From Mycoplasmatota bacterium (GTDB taxonomy: Bacteria; Bacillota_I; Bacilli_A; Izemoplasmatales; Hujiaoplasmataceae), in contig JAEIOE010000002.1 in NCBI GenBank assembly GCA_016342455.1, positions 1-64,000 of the forward strand: a DNA stretch of 64,000 nt, read 5' to 3'. Made by a program: the position numbers and the translations under genes. The notes below the pieces were generated by a model. It saw only the letters and a program-made list of their open reading frames with translations, ran no database searches and was not told the origin of the DNA. Shown here in pieces: positions 63,515 through 64,000 of this stretch (positions within the stretch are counted from its first letter, which is position 1; every line of letters starts with the position of its first letter).

Positions 63515-64000
63515 ATGAAAAAACTAAAGGTAATGACAGTTGTTGGAACTAGACCTGAAATTATTAGATTGTCAGCTGTTATTAATAAATTAGAAAACAC
63601 AGAAGCAATAGAACATATTTTAGTTCACACAGGACAAAACTACGATTATGAATTAAATGAGGTTTTCTTTAAAGACTTTAATTTAAGAAAGCCTGATTAT
63701 TTCTTAGATGCCGCTAAGGGAAAACCAATGGAAACAATTGGAAATATTTTAATTAAGATTGACCCAATATTAGAAAAAGAAAAACCAGAAGCTTTTCTTA
63801 TATTAGGAGATACAAATAGTTGCCTTTGTGCAATCGCGGCAAAAAGAAGACATATTCCTATCTTCCATATGGAAGCAGGAAATAGATGTTTTGATGAAAG
63901 AGTACCTGAAGAGACAAACAGAAAAATTGTCGATCATATTTCAGATATTAATATGCCATATAGCGATATAGCAAGAGAATATTTATTAAGAGAAGGGATC
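63515..64000 (+). CDS. fnlC: UDP-N-acetyl sugar 2-epimerase, FnlC/CapG type (partial, runs off the window)
   Basis: The first 162 residues are present. KLKVMTVVGTRPEIIRLSAV is followed by HTGQNYDYELNEVFF, FLILGDTNSCL and HMEAGNRCFDERVPEETNRK, all hallmarks of WecB-like 2-epimerases; position after fnlA and fnlB makes it the final enzyme that gives UDP-L-FucNAc. GGAGG at 63503-63507 supports the ATG. The 3' end lies beyond the window. Confidence 0.93.
   Translation, partial: MKKLKVMTVVGTRPEIIRLSAVINKLENTEAIEHILVHTGQNYDYELNEVFFKDFNLRKPDYFLDAAKGKPMETIGNILIKIDPILEKEKPEAFLILGDTNSCLCAIAAKRRHIPIFHMEAGNRCFDERVPEETNRKIVDHISDINMPYSDIAREYLLREGI

Overview
The window is AT-rich, low-GC Gram-positive-type DNA. 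It has strong AGGAGG-like ribosome binding sites, many extended -10 promoters (TGnTATAAT) and many lipoproteins with a Cys lipobox. Several surface proteins carry Flg_new/InlB-type repeats. TGA is used as a stop throughout and TGG encodes Trp, so the genetic code is standard. The nearest general picture is a deep Mollicutes/Tenericutes-like or related Firmicute (Acholeplasma, Izemoplasma or Haloplasma type). This rests on gene style only and is not proven. No rRNA, tRNA or CRISPR was seen.

Layout, left to right. (1) 0.1-0.5 kb: an orphan RelB/DinJ-like antitoxin with an operator inside its promoter. (2) 0.65-3.95 kb: a GntR-controlled cassette of an EIIC-like permease with a Rossmann-type N-terminus plus a TIM-barrel protein, bracketed by two nearly identical 51-bp terminator repeats. 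(3) 4.5-12.8 kb: one giant lipoprotein (2737 aa) of collagen-like/W-rich modules, Flg_new repeats and three RCC1 propellers. (4) 13.2-27.2 kb: a corrinoid methyltransfer locus (DUF2284, RACo, PocR-AraC regulator, corrinoid protein, three UroD/MtaA-family proteins). Embedded in it is an alpha-glucan uptake set: a solute-binding protein fused to a MalF-type permease, a MalG-type permease, a GH13 enzyme and a repeat-containing surface lipoprotein. An esterase follows. (5) 28.1-31.0 kb: an intact IS3-family element next to the truncated tail of a second RCC1/Flg_new protein, then a pRiA4b-ORF3-like gene and a dead Phd-type antitoxin fragment. (6) 31.2-43.2 kb: AraC regulator, ABC sugar importer, GH172, a CBM-rich wall protein, a PASTA-DUF4185/GH183 lipoprotein, L-fucose/D-arabinose isomerase and an AraB-type kinase. 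Together these read as a D-arabinan utilisation locus. (7) 43.2-49.1 kb: decayed genes, an S41-like/PPC lipoprotein and a dead IS3-like element. (8) 49.3-54.9 kb: a defence island with an AbiE type IV toxin-antitoxin pair, a short type II CBASS (TM-NUDIX effector, CD-NTase, stand-alone E2-like protein) and a PD-(D/E)XK-like protein. (9) 55.0-56.3 kb: an XRE regulator. (10) 56.8-64.0 kb: the start of an exopolysaccharide/capsule locus with an FnlABC-type UDP-L-FucNAc pathway, cut by the window end.

How the parts fit. Two loci import and cut glycans outside the cell and finish them in the cytosol. Neither encodes an ABC ATPase, which points to a shared MsmK/MalK-type ATPase elsewhere. D-arabinan would be cut by the surface GH183, imported, trimmed by cytosolic GH172, isomerised to D-ribulose and phosphorylated to D-ribulose 5-phosphate. 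The alpha-glucan set lies inside methyltransferase genes, which suggests that the substrate is O-methylated. One speculative reading joins both loci: feeding on actinobacterial/mycobacterial cell material, which contains D-arabinan and methylglucose polysaccharide.
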